NCBI RefSeq assembly: GCF_018618475.1
Contig: NZ_JACSMD010000005.1
Coordinates: forward strand, 18,227-82,226
From: Exiguobacterium sp. s122
Lineage (GTDB): Bacteria > Bacillota > Bacilli > Exiguobacteriales > Exiguobacteriaceae
Length of the DNA stretch: 64,000 bases
Direction: 5' to 3'
This document shows positions 8,302-18,162 of this stretch, piece by piece. Within the stretch, counting starts at the first letter, position 1. The number at the start of each line of letters is the position of its first letter. Position numbers and translations under genes: made by a program. The notes under the pieces were generated by a model, which was not told the DNA's origin, did no database searches, and saw only the letters and a program-made list of their open reading frames with translations.

Positions 8302-8650
8302 GAACGTATTCAAAGGGTTACTCGTGATGTGGTTGGCGCTGATTGGCCTCGACCTTTGGCTCGAACAATACGCACTCGTTGCGGTCACGGGGCTTGGGAT
8401 CACCGTATATACCTATTACAGTCAACGCGTGAAGCGACTTTCAGACGAATCGAAAACGAGCATTATGAACGAACTGAACAAGAAGACCGTGTCGTTCCTC
8501 GTCTTGTCTTTCCTTCTCGTCGTCATCGTTGGATTTTGGTTCAACCTTCGAACCCTTCCGACTGCTGAAACCGTGTTCGTCGCACTCGGTGGTTTGTTAA
8601 TGTATCGAGGCTTGACGATTCGTCATTTCATCCCGCGAGCCACTGCGTAA
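8294..8650 (+). CDS. Small integral membrane protein, paralogue of 11682-12071
   Basis: 118 residues from the ATG at 8294, with GGGAGG upstream; an earlier in-frame codon at 8261 lies inside the previous gene. Shared pattern with the 129-residue protein at 11682: a hydrophobic start, then YALVAVTGLGITVYTYYSQ versus YAMSAVTGFGLTITVYYEQ, a following RL pair, and a C-terminal GALLALRGLLIR-like helix. Four helices are predicted. Function unknown. The two paralogues flank the MFS/SgrR-like divergon. Confidence 0.78.
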   Translation: MNKNVFKGLLVMWLALIGLDLWLEQYALVAVTGLGITVYTYYSQRVKRLSDESKTSIMNELNKKTVSFLVLSFLLVVIVGFWFNLRTLPTAETVFVALGGLLMYRGLTIRHFIPRATA

Positions 8651-8661
8651 ACATAGACAGC

Positions 8662-8703
8662 AAATAGACGGAATCTCGCATACGAGACTCCGTCTATTTT
8701 TTT
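8662..8703. terminator. Bidirectional intrinsic terminator
   Basis: AATAGACGGA-TCTCG / CGAGA-TCCGTCTATT stem with T-run on the plus strand; it lies between two convergent genes and overlaps the stop of the MFS gene. Confidence 0.88.
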
Positions 8704-9937
8704 AGGAAGCTTCTTGTTTGAGCGTCAAGGCTTCTTTCATATAGATGCCGGTGTAGACGAGGAAGCAACCGAGACTGACGACGAGACCGATGTAGACACT
8801 CATCATGAACGGGGTGAGTAGCGAGCCGATGAGAATTGTGGAGCGTGACATGAAGTCGGCTCCGGCGAACGATGTGCCGGCGAAGGCCGAATAGGCCCCG
8901 CGCTTGTCTTCGGGCATCATATTCGCTTTCTCTGTATTCAAGACGGGGGAGTACAACAATTCCCCGAACGTCGCGAGAATCATGAATCCAAGCAGAAGCG
9001 TCATCGAATTCGAACTCGTGATGACCGTGTACCCAGTCATATATAGCAACAAGCCCCCGAGTAACGCTTGTTTGTTTGTGAAGCGGGAAGCGAGTCGTTG
9101 GATGAGAAACGTCAACGCGACGACGATGAGCGTGTTTTCAATTTGGATGAGGCTAAGCATTCGCACCCCGTTAATCGTCCACGCATTGATTGACATCGGC
9201 TCAAACTCCTCGGCGAGCCGGACGGCGACGTAACTTCCCATCGAAAACTCAGCGGCCAGGATACACATCGTGCCGAAGACGACTTTGACGAAGGGACGGT
9301 CACGCCAGGCGATTTGGTAACTATTGAAGATGTCGACGAAAACGAGTTTGAGACGTTGTGACGTCCACGTTCGTTTCTTATCTTCAAGGAATATCGCATA
9401 GGCAACCGGGAGCGTCGACGACGTCGCGGTCAAAATCCAAAACAGTAAAAGCTGGTTGCTGACGTAGAGCCATCCCCCGAGCGCCGTCCCGATGGCAATC
9501 GATAAGTTGATGAGCCAATAATCGAGCGCGTAAACGGCTTTTCGATTCTCTGGTGTCGTCGCATCGATGATGATGGCGCTCATGGCGGGACGCCCGAGAT
9601 TGTTCGTCACCGTGAAAATCGTATACGCAATCATGAAGACAATCATCTGGTCCATCATGAGACTGACGGTCATGACGAGGAACATGCTTGCCGTGAGACT
9701 CGAAGTGAGGACGAGCAATCGTTTCCGAGAGAAGCGGTCGGCCAAGTAGCCTCCGATTAACCCGATTCCATATCCGAGACAGACGAGCGTAATCAAGAAG
9801 ACGCCGGCCACCCATTCATTGAACGCGCGGACGAATAAGAGCGCCATGAACGGCATGATCGCAAACGAAACCGAGCGGTTGAAAAACGACGTGACGAGAC
9901 GAACTTTAATCGGTTTAGGTATATCTTTCCATTTCAT
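8702..9937 (-). CDS. MFS transporter (DHA1-type exporter)
   Basis: 411 residues from the ATG at 9937, preceded by GGAAGGTGAC; an upstream in-frame ATG at 9979 lacks a site. Twelve hydrophobic helices can be followed, with the MFS loop 2-3 motif GGYLADRFSRKRLL and a helix-5 region ALGGWLYVSN. It is divergent from an SgrR-type regulator. In E. coli sgrR sits beside the sugar efflux gene setA, also MFS, so an efflux role linked to sugar or metabolite stress is a reasonable inference. The substrate is unknown. Confidence 0.87.
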   Translation of the reverse strand: MKWKDIPKPIKVRLVTSFFNRSVSFAIMPFMALLFVRAFNEWVAGVFLITLVCLGYGIGLIGGYLADRFSRKRLLVLTSSLTASMFLVMTVSLMMDQMIVFMIAYTIFTVTNNLGRPAMSAIIIDATTPENRKAVYALDYWLINLSIAIGTALGGWLYVSNQLLLFWILTATSSTLPVAYAIFLEDKKRTWTSQRLKLVFVDIFNSYQIAWRDRPFVKVVFGTMCILAAEFSMGSYVAVRLAEEFEPMSINAWTINGVRMLSLIQIENTLIVVALTFLIQRLASRFTNKQALLGGLLLYMTGYTVITSSNSMTLLLGFMILATFGELLYSPVLNTEKANMMPEDKRGAYSAFAGTSFAGADFMSRSTILIGSLLTPFMMSVYIGLVVSLGCFLVYTGIYMKEALTLKQEAS

Positions 9938-10040
9938 ATTGTCACCTTCCATTCTGTACCTGTATGATAAACAAGACAACAGAAGATGAAAATGGACGAC
10001 GTAACGGGCGGATGTCCACTTTTAACGGGGGAGAGTTCAG

Positions 10041-11666
10041 ATGGATGCGTATTTATTCAATTTATGGAAACAGTGTCGGGACGGGCAGTACACGATTAAA
10101 GAGATGGCGGATGCGATTCATTTAAGTCCGAAACAGACGAGACGTCATTTGTTGCGCTGGCAAGAAGAGGGATGGCTCACGTACACGAGCGGACTCGGTC
10201 GGGGGAATATTAGCCAGCTTATCTGGTTGCGACATGTCGAACATGAATTGGCCGAGCAATTGCTCGCTCGGATGGAGACGACGTCAATCGAGGCGGTCAC
10301 GACCCAACTCGAATGGGACTGGTCTCCAGCCCAAGCAGGACGCTTCATGCGCCAACTTGAGAAGAAGTTCGGTTATGTGCAGACGTCCAGCGATGCGCTT
10401 ATCATTCCACGACGGCGTAACTTTTTGACGACACACCCGCTCGAGGCGGCCGACATCCATAGTGCCCACCTCGTCCAAAACGTGTTCAACCGCCTGTTCA
10501 CAATCGACGCTGCCGGGCAAGTGACGGGTGAGTTGGCCCATCACTATGAGTGGCATGGGGACACGCTCGCCTTATTTCTTCGGAAGAGCGTCCGATTTCA
10601 CGACGGCTCGCTTATGACGAGTAAAGACGTGACGAAAAGCTTGCGTGCGCTCTTCCAGTCCCCGGCATATCGTCATACGTATCGACATGTGCGACACGTC
10701 GCGTCGAACGGCCCGTATCGGGTCGATGTCACACTCGACCGGCGAAGAATTTCGTTCGTGCCACGGCTCTCGATGATTCATACGAGTATTAATAAAGGGA
10801 CGGTTGGGACGGGTCCGTTTTTATTGGAGCGACACGATACGGAGAAGACGGTGCTCGCGGCGTTTGAGAATTATTTTGGTGTCCGGGCGCTACTTGACCG
10901 GGTCGAATTTTTACAAGTACCGGACGGCTATGATCCGACGTATCGAATCTCATCAAAACATTCAGAAGAGACGGGAACGATTTCGACCCCGTCAGGATTC
11001 ACCCTCGTCTTTTTAAATAGTCGGCCCGGTAGTGTATTCGAACAAGATGCGGCGAGGCATTACATCCATCGTCTGATTGCGGAGATTCGACCGCATGTCG
11101 GGTCACTCGATGATCGGAAGATTCCGAACGACCGAGGCTTCCTCGGCGAAATGAGTGAGCCGTATCGGATTCCAGACGGACCGGCGGTGACGTTTGACCG
11201 TCCGATTCGCATTAAGCAGACGGACTTCACGTCGACGGTGTCGATTTGGATTGCCGATATGTTGACACGACACGGGATTCAGTATGAATGGGTACCGGTC
11301 AGTTTCAAGGATACGATTCATGATACGTCGTATTTTAAGGAGGTCGATTTACTCGTCCATGGCGAGATTTATGAGCGCAACATCTCGCTTGGCTTTGAGC
11401 AGTTTTTGACGAGTGATTATTCGCCTCCGCGAGAACTGTTGCGTCATATCGACGGGATGACGGAGCGGGTGCGCCAATACGATGAGCTCGCGTTTGAAGA
11501 CTGGTTGCCACTTCACCAACAGATTGAGCGCGAGTTGAAAGAAGGGTCTTATTTCATTCCACTTTATAACGAGGAGCGGACGATTCCGTTCCCGGTTGAG
11601 TTGAAGGACGTTTGTATCGACATCTTTGGCTATTTTGATTTTGCGAAACTATGGATTCCATCATAA
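10041..11666 (+). CDS. SgrR-family transcriptional regulator with solute-binding domain
   Basis: 541 residues. Residues 1-110 form a winged-helix DNA-binding region (YTIKEMADAIHLSPKQTRRHLLRWQEEGWL is its recognition part). The rest is an SBP_bac_5 solute-binding domain: LAHHYEWHGDTLALFLRKSVRFHDG is its characteristic opening and GTGPFLLERHD follows. There is no signal peptide, as expected for a cytoplasmic sensor-regulator. It probably controls the divergent MFS gene in response to a ligand bound by the C-terminal domain. The gene ends 15 bases before the next. Confidence 0.9.
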   Translation: MDAYLFNLWKQCRDGQYTIKEMADAIHLSPKQTRRHLLRWQEEGWLTYTSGLGRGNISQLIWLRHVEHELAEQLLARMETTSIEAVTTQLEWDWSPAQAGRFMRQLEKKFGYVQTSSDALIIPRRRNFLTTHPLEAADIHSAHLVQNVFNRLFTIDAAGQVTGELAHHYEWHGDTLALFLRKSVRFHDGSLMTSKDVTKSLRALFQSPAYRHTYRHVRHVASNGPYRVDVTLDRRRISFVPRLSMIHTSINKGTVGTGPFLLERHDTEKTVLAAFENYFGVRALLDRVEFLQVPDGYDPTYRISSKHSEETGTISTPSGFTLVFLNSRPGSVFEQDAARHYIHRLIAEIRPHVGSLDDRKIPNDRGFLGEMSEPYRIPDGPAVTFDRPIRIKQTDFTSTVSIWIADMLTRHGIQYEWVPVSFKDTIHDTSYFKEVDLLVHGEIYERNISLGFEQFLTSDYSPPRELLRHIDGMTERVRQYDELAFEDWLPLHQQIERELKEGSYFIPLYNEERTIPFPVELKDVCIDIFGYFDFAKLWIPS

Positions 11667-11681
11667 GAAAAGAGGGGAAAA

Positions 11682-12071
11682 ATGAAACTCACGAAAAAGT
11701 GGTTCATCTTTTTGTTACTGATTTGGCCAATCTCGTTCGGGCTAGGTGTATGGGACGGCGAATATGCGATGAGCGCGGTCACCGGGTTCGGGCTGACGAT
11801 CACGGTGTATTATGAACAACAACTAGAACGATTAGACAAACAACACGCCGCAAGCATTCGTGACGCGGCAAACTCGAAAGTGATGATGTTCGTCTTTGGT
11901 GCGCTCATACTCGCGTTCAGCTTCGGGGTCTTCTTCTTCGATCAGCCGCAAGTGCCACTACTCGATACGATCCATCTTGTACTTGGGGCACTTTTGGCGC
12001 TTCGAGGCTTATTGATTCGAAGCGCTTATGAAGAGGTAACGGTGGATTCATCCAAGACAATACGACTATAG
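11682..12071 (+). CDS. Small integral membrane protein, paralogue of 8294-8650
   Basis: 129 residues, ribosome binding site AGAGGGG. Hydrophobic N-terminus FIFLLLIWPISFGLGVW, then SAVTGFGLTITVYYEQQ, a polar linker, a helix VFGALILAFSFGVFFF and a last helix HLVLGALLALRGLLIR. The similarity to 8294-8650 runs the full length. It follows the SgrR-like gene directly, so may be co-transcribed with it. Confidence 0.78.
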   Translation: MKLTKKWFIFLLLIWPISFGLGVWDGEYAMSAVTGFGLTITVYYEQQLERLDKQHAASIRDAANSKVMMFVFGALILAFSFGVFFFDQPQVPLLDTIHLVLGALLALRGLLIRSAYEEVTVDSSKTIRL

Positions 12072-12073
12072 AA

Positions 12074-12104
12074 AATCCCAAGCGACAACGCTTGGGATGT
12101 TTTT
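12074..12104. terminator. Intrinsic terminator
   Basis: ATCCCAAGCG / CGCTTGGGAT stem with ACAA loop and GTTTTT; lies between convergent genes. Confidence 0.9.
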
Positions 12105-12321
12105 ATGCCGATTTATCGGTCTTTTCTTTTTTCGCTTTTCGGGCGAGCGTCAAGATTTGATACACCTTGAAGAAGTCATACGCGGCTACGGCGATGATAA
12201 AGTACGTCCAGAAGCTGAAACCGTACTCTTGTACCGAGTAGTAGGCGAGGACTGTGAACAAAATCCCGAAAGATAAGCTGAAGAGCAACATAATTTTTAA
12301 GTGTCGCGGCATACGTGCCAC
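12103..12321 (-). CDS. YdiK-like small membrane protein (DUF4305)
   Basis: 72 residues: a basic start MARMPRHLK, two helices, and a lysine-rich tail. The segment FWTYFIIAVAAYDFFKVYQ fits DUF4305, the B. subtilis YdiK family. Genomic setting agrees: ydiK, ydiL and groES-groEL are neighbours in B. subtilis. It follows the CPBP protease gene by 7 bases. Function unknown. Confidence 0.75.
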   Translation of the reverse strand: MARMPRHLKIMLLFSLSFGILFTVLAYYSVQEYGFSFWTYFIIAVAAYDFFKVYQILTLARKAKKEKTDKSA

Positions 12322-12328
12322 CTCATTT

Positions 12329-13024
12329 CTACATCAATAATAGGGCGACCATGACGAGCGCGTTGTTGAAGGCATGAATCGCAATCGGAACGATTAAGCG
12401 ACGTGTCTTCGCATAGGCGACCGTGAAGGCAAAGCTCATCGCGACGTACACGAGGAAACGATTGTCGCCATGGATGAGCGCGAACAAGACAGAGCTGACA
12501 CCAAAGGCAATCCAGAAGCCGAACCGGGCGCTCAAGTTGCCGAACAAGATATGACGGAAGAGAATCTCTTCAATAATTGGTCCGAGCAAGACGACCGATA
12601 ACGTCATGACAGGAATGAGTCGGACAATTTCTGCGATTTGTTCTGTATTCTGCGAGGCGACCATTTCACCTGTAATCGCCGTCTCAATCAAGTTGGCGAC
12701 GATGACGAGCCCATACTGCATGAGAATCCCGAGCCCAATCCATTTGACCGTATCGTTCAAGTTCGACTGGATGCCTTGCTGTTTATAAAGCTTCAAGTCA
12801 GGCCAAAGCAGGAAGAACGAAACGACAATCGTCAAGCTGAAGCCGATGGCGAACCAGAGCCCTGTCGCCGTCGTCGTAATCCATTCTGGGCGGACTTCAC
12901 TAATAAGCACAGGGAAAAACTGCACGAAGGCGTATAAGAGAATCGGGATGATGTGCCGAATTCGAATGTTAGGCGCCATCGAAAAACGGGTATTTATCGA
13001 TTGGTTTGAGTTTAGTGTGGCCAA
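12329..13024 (-). CDS. CPBP-family intramembrane glutamic/metal endopeptidase (YdiL-like)
   Basis: 231 residues from a TTG at 13022-13024 with AAGGA nine bases upstream; the in-frame ATG at 12979 has no site. Several membrane helices. CPBP (CAAX protease/bacteriocin-processing) motifs are intact: EEILFR (motif 1), FALIHGDN (motif 2, His) and IHAFNN (motif 3). The predicted role is membrane-embedded proteolysis or immunity; the substrate is unknown. It is divergent from groES and is first of a two-gene unit with the YdiK-like gene. Confidence 0.85.
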   Translation of the reverse strand: MATLNSNQSINTRFSMAPNIRIRHIIPILLYAFVQFFPVLISEVRPEWITTTATGLWFAIGFSLTIVVSFFLLWPDLKLYKQQGIQSNLNDTVKWIGLGILMQYGLVIVANLIETAITGEMVASQNTEQIAEIVRLIPVMTLSVVLLGPIIEEILFRHILFGNLSARFGFWIAFGVSSVLFALIHGDNRFLVYVAMSFAFTVAYAKTRRLIVPIAIHAFNNALVMVALLLM

Positions 13025-13125
13025 TTCAACACGTCCTTAATCACAAGAGTAAGCGTTCCTTTTGACCATTGTACCAAACAAGGTCTCTTGACCGCGAGTA
13101 AGAGCAATTTTTCAATGTTCCCCTC

Positions 13126-13154
13126 TTGCAATTTTAGGCGTCTCATACTACACT
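13126..13154 (+). promoter_or_regulatory. SigA-type promoter of groES-groEL
   Basis: -35 TTGCAA (13126-13131), 17-base spacer, -10 TACACT (13149-13154). The CIRCE operator begins 8 bases downstream. Confidence 0.75.
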
Positions 13155-13162
13155 AGTCAGTG

Positions 13163-13189
13163 TTAGCACTCCTTTTTACTGAGTGCTAA
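13163..13189. promoter_or_regulatory. CIRCE element (HrcA operator)
   Basis: TTAGCACTC, nine bases, GAGTGCTAA: a perfect match to the CIRCE inverted repeat. HrcA bound here represses groESL until heat shock titrates GroEL. It overlaps the start region of the transcript. Confidence 0.97.
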
Positions 13190-13239
13190 TAACTTACGAT
13201 TCAACGATACATCATTCATATTCGGAGGAGGTTTTTTCA

Positions 13240-13524
13240 ATGTTAAAACCACTAGGCGATCGCGTCATCATCGAAGTCGTGGAGAAAGAAGAAAAGACGA
13301 TCGGAGGCATCGTACTTCCTGACACGGCGAAAGAGAAGCCGCAACAAGGACGCGTCCTTGCAGTCGGTACTGGCCGCGTGACGGACCAAGGGGAGCGAAT
13401 CGCGCTCGACGTCAAAGAAAATGATTTGGTCATCTACTCGAAATATGCGGGTACCGAAGTGAAGCATGAAGGTAAAGAATACTTAATCGTTCGCGAGAGC
13501 GACATTCTAGCAATCGTAGGCTAA
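13240..13524 (+). CDS. groES: Co-chaperonin GroES
   Basis: 94 residues, the usual length. [20 protein letters not shown], the mobile-loop region [20 protein letters not shown] sequence (here [16 protein letters not shown]) and the C-terminal [15 protein letters not shown] match the family. ATG at 13240 follows a very strong GGAGGAGG; earlier in-frame codons overlap the CIRCE element. It forms the heptameric lid of GroEL. First gene of a CIRCE-controlled operon. Confidence 0.98.
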   Translation: MLKPLGDRVIIEVVEKEEKTIGGIVLPDTAKEKPQQGRVLAVGTGRVTDQGERIALDVKENDLVIYSKYAGTEVKHEGKEYLIVRESDILAIVG

Positions 13525-13560
13525 GCACCATTCTTCAAAAACTTGTTTAGGGGGAAATGA

Positions 13561-15204
<1,644 letters not shown>

Positions 15205-15214
15205 GTTTATAATT

Positions 15215-15252
15215 GACGTTGAACCTGTGAAAATGGGTTCAGCGTTTTTTTT
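15215..15252 (+). terminator. groESL terminator
   Basis: ACGTTGAACC / GGGTTCAGCGT stem followed by eight T. Confidence 0.9.
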
Positions 15253-15279
15253 GGAGCAAATTAACTATAGATGGAGGAA

Positions 15280-15327
15280 TATCAGAAATGCCTTTATCAA
15301 AAATATGGTAAAATTTCTGATAAAGGC
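15280..15327. repeat. Two overlapping inverted repeats upstream of the nuclease-kinase cassette
   Basis: Arm A TATCAGAAAT (15280-15289) is directly followed by arm B GCCTTTATCA (15290-15299). After a 13-base loop come A' ATTTCTGATA (15313-15322) and B' TGATAAAGGC (15318-15327), which share TGATA. The two hairpins exclude each other, or the site is a complex operator. It sits where base composition changes from groEL-like to strongly AT-rich, 90 bases before the first cassette gene, whose product has a winged helix. Confidence 0.6.
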
Positions 15328-15419
15328 TTTCCTAGTTATCAGTATTTGAATTAAGTAAAATGAATAGAACAAATTTTTTAATACATTTATTTTTTTAGTA
15401 ATTCAAAGGGAGTAAGCAC

Positions 15420-16073
15420 ATGTTTAATACTGAGAAAGAATTAGTAGATAGTTTTGTGTTGCATGAAAGTAAAAAGAAGAATACTAAGATTTTTGTAGAA
15501 TTAGAAACAAATTATGGACGTCCAGATATTGTAGTAGTTAAATATCATCCACATATAATAGAAAAACGAATTGAAAAAAAATATGATAGTCCATTTTCAA
15601 GAATTCATAGTTACGCTTTAACTTTTTTGTATAATAAGAGATGGATACGAACGGAAAAACTTAGAGATTTTTTGAATGTTAATGATAATCAAATATCTAA
15701 AATTGTAATTAATTTAGAAAGTAGAGGATTAATTGAAAAAAGAAGTCATTTAATTAAGATAAAAAAGAATGAAGATATTTTAGCTGTAAAGAGTATTAAG
15801 TGCGTCGAAGCAAAGTTAACGAACTGGAAGTATGTTATTGAACAAGCGGAAAGACATCTATGGTTTACCAATGAATCATTAGTATTACTTCCTATATTAT
15901 CTGAAGATATTTTGTTTAAATGTGAAGAGTTATGTAAAAAAACGGGGGTAAATTTGATTGTTTCTGGTAACAAGGAAATAACTACAAAAGTATACACTAA
16001 TAACAAAAAACTAATTAACACCCCTCTGTTATGGGAAATTAACGAACGACTTATAAAGGAGTTAGAAAAATGA
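15420..16073 (+). CDS. PD-(D/E)XK nuclease-like protein with inserted winged helix
   Basis: 217 residues, AT-rich codons. N-terminal strand pair FVELETNYGRPDIVVV gives an Asp (D36) after RP. Residues about 58-115 read like a winged helix-turn-helix: LTFLYNKRWIRTEKLRDFL, QISKIVINLESRGLIEKRS and a hairpin. Then KCVEAKL gives E130-x-K132, followed by a helix YVIEQAERHLWFTN and strand SLVLLP. The order D, E-x-K, helix with Gln, strand is the PD-(D/E)XK core, with the winged helix placed between its second and third strands. It is predicted to bind and perhaps cut DNA. It overlaps the kinase gene by 4 bases. The fold is inferred from motifs, not a search. It might act as a regulator only. Confidence 0.6.
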   Translation: MFNTEKELVDSFVLHESKKKNTKIFVELETNYGRPDIVVVKYHPHIIEKRIEKKYDSPFSRIHSYALTFLYNKRWIRTEKLRDFLNVNDNQISKIVINLESRGLIEKRSHLIKIKKNEDILAVKSIKCVEAKLTNWKYVIEQAERHLWFTNESLVLLPILSEDILFKCEELCKKTGVNLIVSGNKEITTKVYTNNKKLINTPLLWEINERLIKELEK

Positions 16074-16891
16074 ATGAGGCAATATTGCGACAGAAAATCT
16101 TATCTGAGTTTGAAGGAATAAAACTTTTGGAAAAAATAGGAGAAGGGGGTCAAAAAATAGTTTTTAAATTTGAAAACGGAAATTTTTTTCATGTTATGAA
16201 GTTAATAAAAATTAATGAAGCTAATTCCTTACTTCGAGCCAATAGAGAGTTAGATATAGCAGAGACTCTAAAATCTTCTTACTTTCCTGAAGTATATGAT
16301 CATGGTGAAATTGAGATTGGGACAGATAGTTACTTATATGTAATTGAAGAATTTGTTGAAGGAGAAAGCTTAAGAAATTACATATTAAAACAGGATTATG
16401 AGTTTAAAGATGTTTTAAATATAGGCATCAATCTATTGAAAGCACTTGAATTAGTTCATTCTAAAAAATTGGTTCATCGTGATATTAAGCCTGAGAATAT
16501 AATTATACATAATAATAAAATCACTTTACTAGATTTTGGTATTGCTAGGGATTTAACTAAAGAGTCTCTCACCGCAGACGTTGCTTTTTGGGGGCCAATG
16601 ACAATAGGATATGCTGCGCCAGAACAAATATTGAATCAAAAAAAAATAATTTGTGACAGAACCGATGTTTTTTCTTGGGGAGTGTTAATGTACGAGTTAA
16701 GTACAGGTACTCATCCGTTTCGAAAAGATGGTATGTCCAATATGGAAGTCATTGAAAATACTTTGAAATTGAAAGTTCCTAAATTAGAAACTTCAAATGA
16801 GGCATTTAATAATTTAGTTTTTAGAAGCATGAGTAAAGAATTACATCGTAGACCAATAAGTGTCACCAAAATAATTGAAAAACTGAATTAA
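16070..16891 (+). CDS. Hanks-type serine/threonine protein kinase
   Basis: 273 residues, a bare kinase domain without membrane helix or PASTA repeats, so cytoplasmic. Catalytic elements are intact: glycine loop GEGGQKIVF (24-32), Lys44 in HVMKLIK, Glu60 in the C-helix, HRDIKPEN with Asp138 and Asn143, DFG at 155-157, and AAPEQ in the activation segment. It is translated in coupling with the nuclease-like gene (ATGA overlap). Bacterial kinases in such compact operons often serve phage defence or toxin control; here that is inference. Composition is AT-rich as in the flanking cassette genes. Confidence 0.93.
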   Translation: MNEAILRQKILSEFEGIKLLEKIGEGGQKIVFKFENGNFFHVMKLIKINEANSLLRANRELDIAETLKSSYFPEVYDHGEIEIGTDSYLYVIEEFVEGESLRNYILKQDYEFKDVLNIGINLLKALELVHSKKLVHRDIKPENIIIHNNKITLLDFGIARDLTKESLTADVAFWGPMTIGYAAPEQILNQKKIICDRTDVFSWGVLMYELSTGTHPFRKDGMSNMEVIENTLKLKVPKLETSNEAFNNLVFRSMSKELHRRPISVTKIIEKLN

Positions 16892-16909
16892 ATAGAGAGG
16901 ATGAGTGAA

Positions 16910-18112
16910 ATGACGTTTTATCTACAACAAGGATATGGGATGATGAAATTAAATGAAGAATTTGCAGACAAGCCCGATGATGTAGCTTTTATTTTGTCTC
17001 CGAGGTCACTTCAAAGACAGTCATCGATAGTTAAAATTGCACAACATGGTTCTAAATTACAGCGAAAAGATAAAAAAATATTATTTGATCCACAATTTTA
17101 TGAACCAAAAACTAATATGGATAAAATCTTAAAGTTTCCCTATTTTGATGGCCTAAATTACTCTACTCTTGAATTTGATAAACAAACAGCTCAGATTTTT
17201 GGTGAGAATGTTATTAAATATCAACATGAATATCTTAGTGTAGATGAATATATTATTCCTGGGATGTATACAAATAGTATTACTGAAGAGTGGTTTGATG
17301 CTCACGAAAATATGATGAAGGGTGGTATGACATACCCTGAAAAAAAAGTTACATATCAAACCTTAGCAATAGGTCCCGATGTAGTAAAAAATGAAAAACA
17401 ATTCAGTGAATTAATTAATAGATGTGTACAATATCCGGTTGATGGTTATTATATAGTTTTGAAAAGTCCTGATAGCTATTTGATAAAAAACGAAAGTTAT
17501 TTATACAGTCTCCTCGACGCCTTGATAAGCTTAAATATCGCAGGAAAAAAAGTTATTATGGGATATTCCAATCAACAAAGTTTAATTTTTGGTGGAGTTG
17601 GAGTATCGGGCATTGCAACGGGGAATTATAGAAATGTTAGATCTTTTGATCCTAGTATTTTCTTTGAAAGTGATGAAGATGAATTTAAAAGAAAGGGAAC
17701 ATGGTATTTTGATGGAAATACTTTAGGAGAATACAATCAACAACAATTAAGCTTGGCATTTAAAAGAAATTTAAAAGACTTTTTCGGTCCTGTTACTGAA
17801 TATAGTCGTTCTTTACTTGAAAGTCCTGATCCAGCCAATATACCATGGACGGAAAAATTAGCTTTTAATCATTATTTACATGTTATGAATGAGAAATGGA
17901 AGATACTTAAAAGCTCACAACCGAGTCAAAGAATAGACTCTGTAATTTCTATATTAGAGAGTTCAAAATCTATTAATGAAGAACTGGTAGAAAAACGATT
18001 CAGATTAGGTAATAAAGGTTTTGATATAGAGATTTTTGAGTCAACTATTAGTGCGTTAGATGCGATAAAGCATGATCGTCAAGATGATATAGAAGATCTT
18101 AAAGACTTATAA
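16910..18112 (+). CDS. Unknown 400-residue protein of the nuclease-kinase cassette
   Basis: I prefer the ATG at 16910, eight bases after GAGAGG; the ATG at 16901 touches that site. No family is recognised. The N-terminal half has alternating strands and helices: AFILSPRSLQRQ, KILFDPQFYEP, LAIGPDVVKN, VDGYYIVLKSPDSYL, ALISLNIAGKKVIMGYSNQ, SGIATGNYRNVRSFDP. This rhythm suggests a TIM-barrel-like fold. The C-terminal quarter is helical and charged, ending EDLKDL. No signal peptide or membrane helix. It ends the cassette before a bidirectional terminator and may be the sensor, kinase substrate or effector. Confidence 0.8.
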   Translation: MTFYLQQGYGMMKLNEEFADKPDDVAFILSPRSLQRQSSIVKIAQHGSKLQRKDKKILFDPQFYEPKTNMDKILKFPYFDGLNYSTLEFDKQTAQIFGENVIKYQHEYLSVDEYIIPGMYTNSITEEWFDAHENMMKGGMTYPEKKVTYQTLAIGPDVVKNEKQFSELINRCVQYPVDGYYIVLKSPDSYLIKNESYLYSLLDALISLNIAGKKVIMGYSNQQSLIFGGVGVSGIATGNYRNVRSFDPSIFFESDEDEFKRKGTWYFDGNTLGEYNQQQLSLAFKRNLKDFFGPVTEYSRSLLESPDPANIPWTEKLAFNHYLHVMNEKWKILKSSQPSQRIDSVISILESSKSINEELVEKRFRLGNKGFDIEIFESTISALDAIKHDRQDDIEDLKDL

Positions 18113-18122
18113 AATTTATCAA

Positions 18123-18159
18123 GTGGTGTCGCTTTTCAAGTCGGAGCGACACCATTTTT
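18123..18159. terminator. Bidirectional terminator after the cassette
   Basis: TGGTGTCGCT / AGCGACACCA stem followed by TTTTT. A diverged copy of the same hairpin lies at about 20697-20728 next to the intact ABC permease gene, so this terminator belongs to the duplicated segment. Confidence 0.85.
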
Positions 18160-18162
18160 CTA

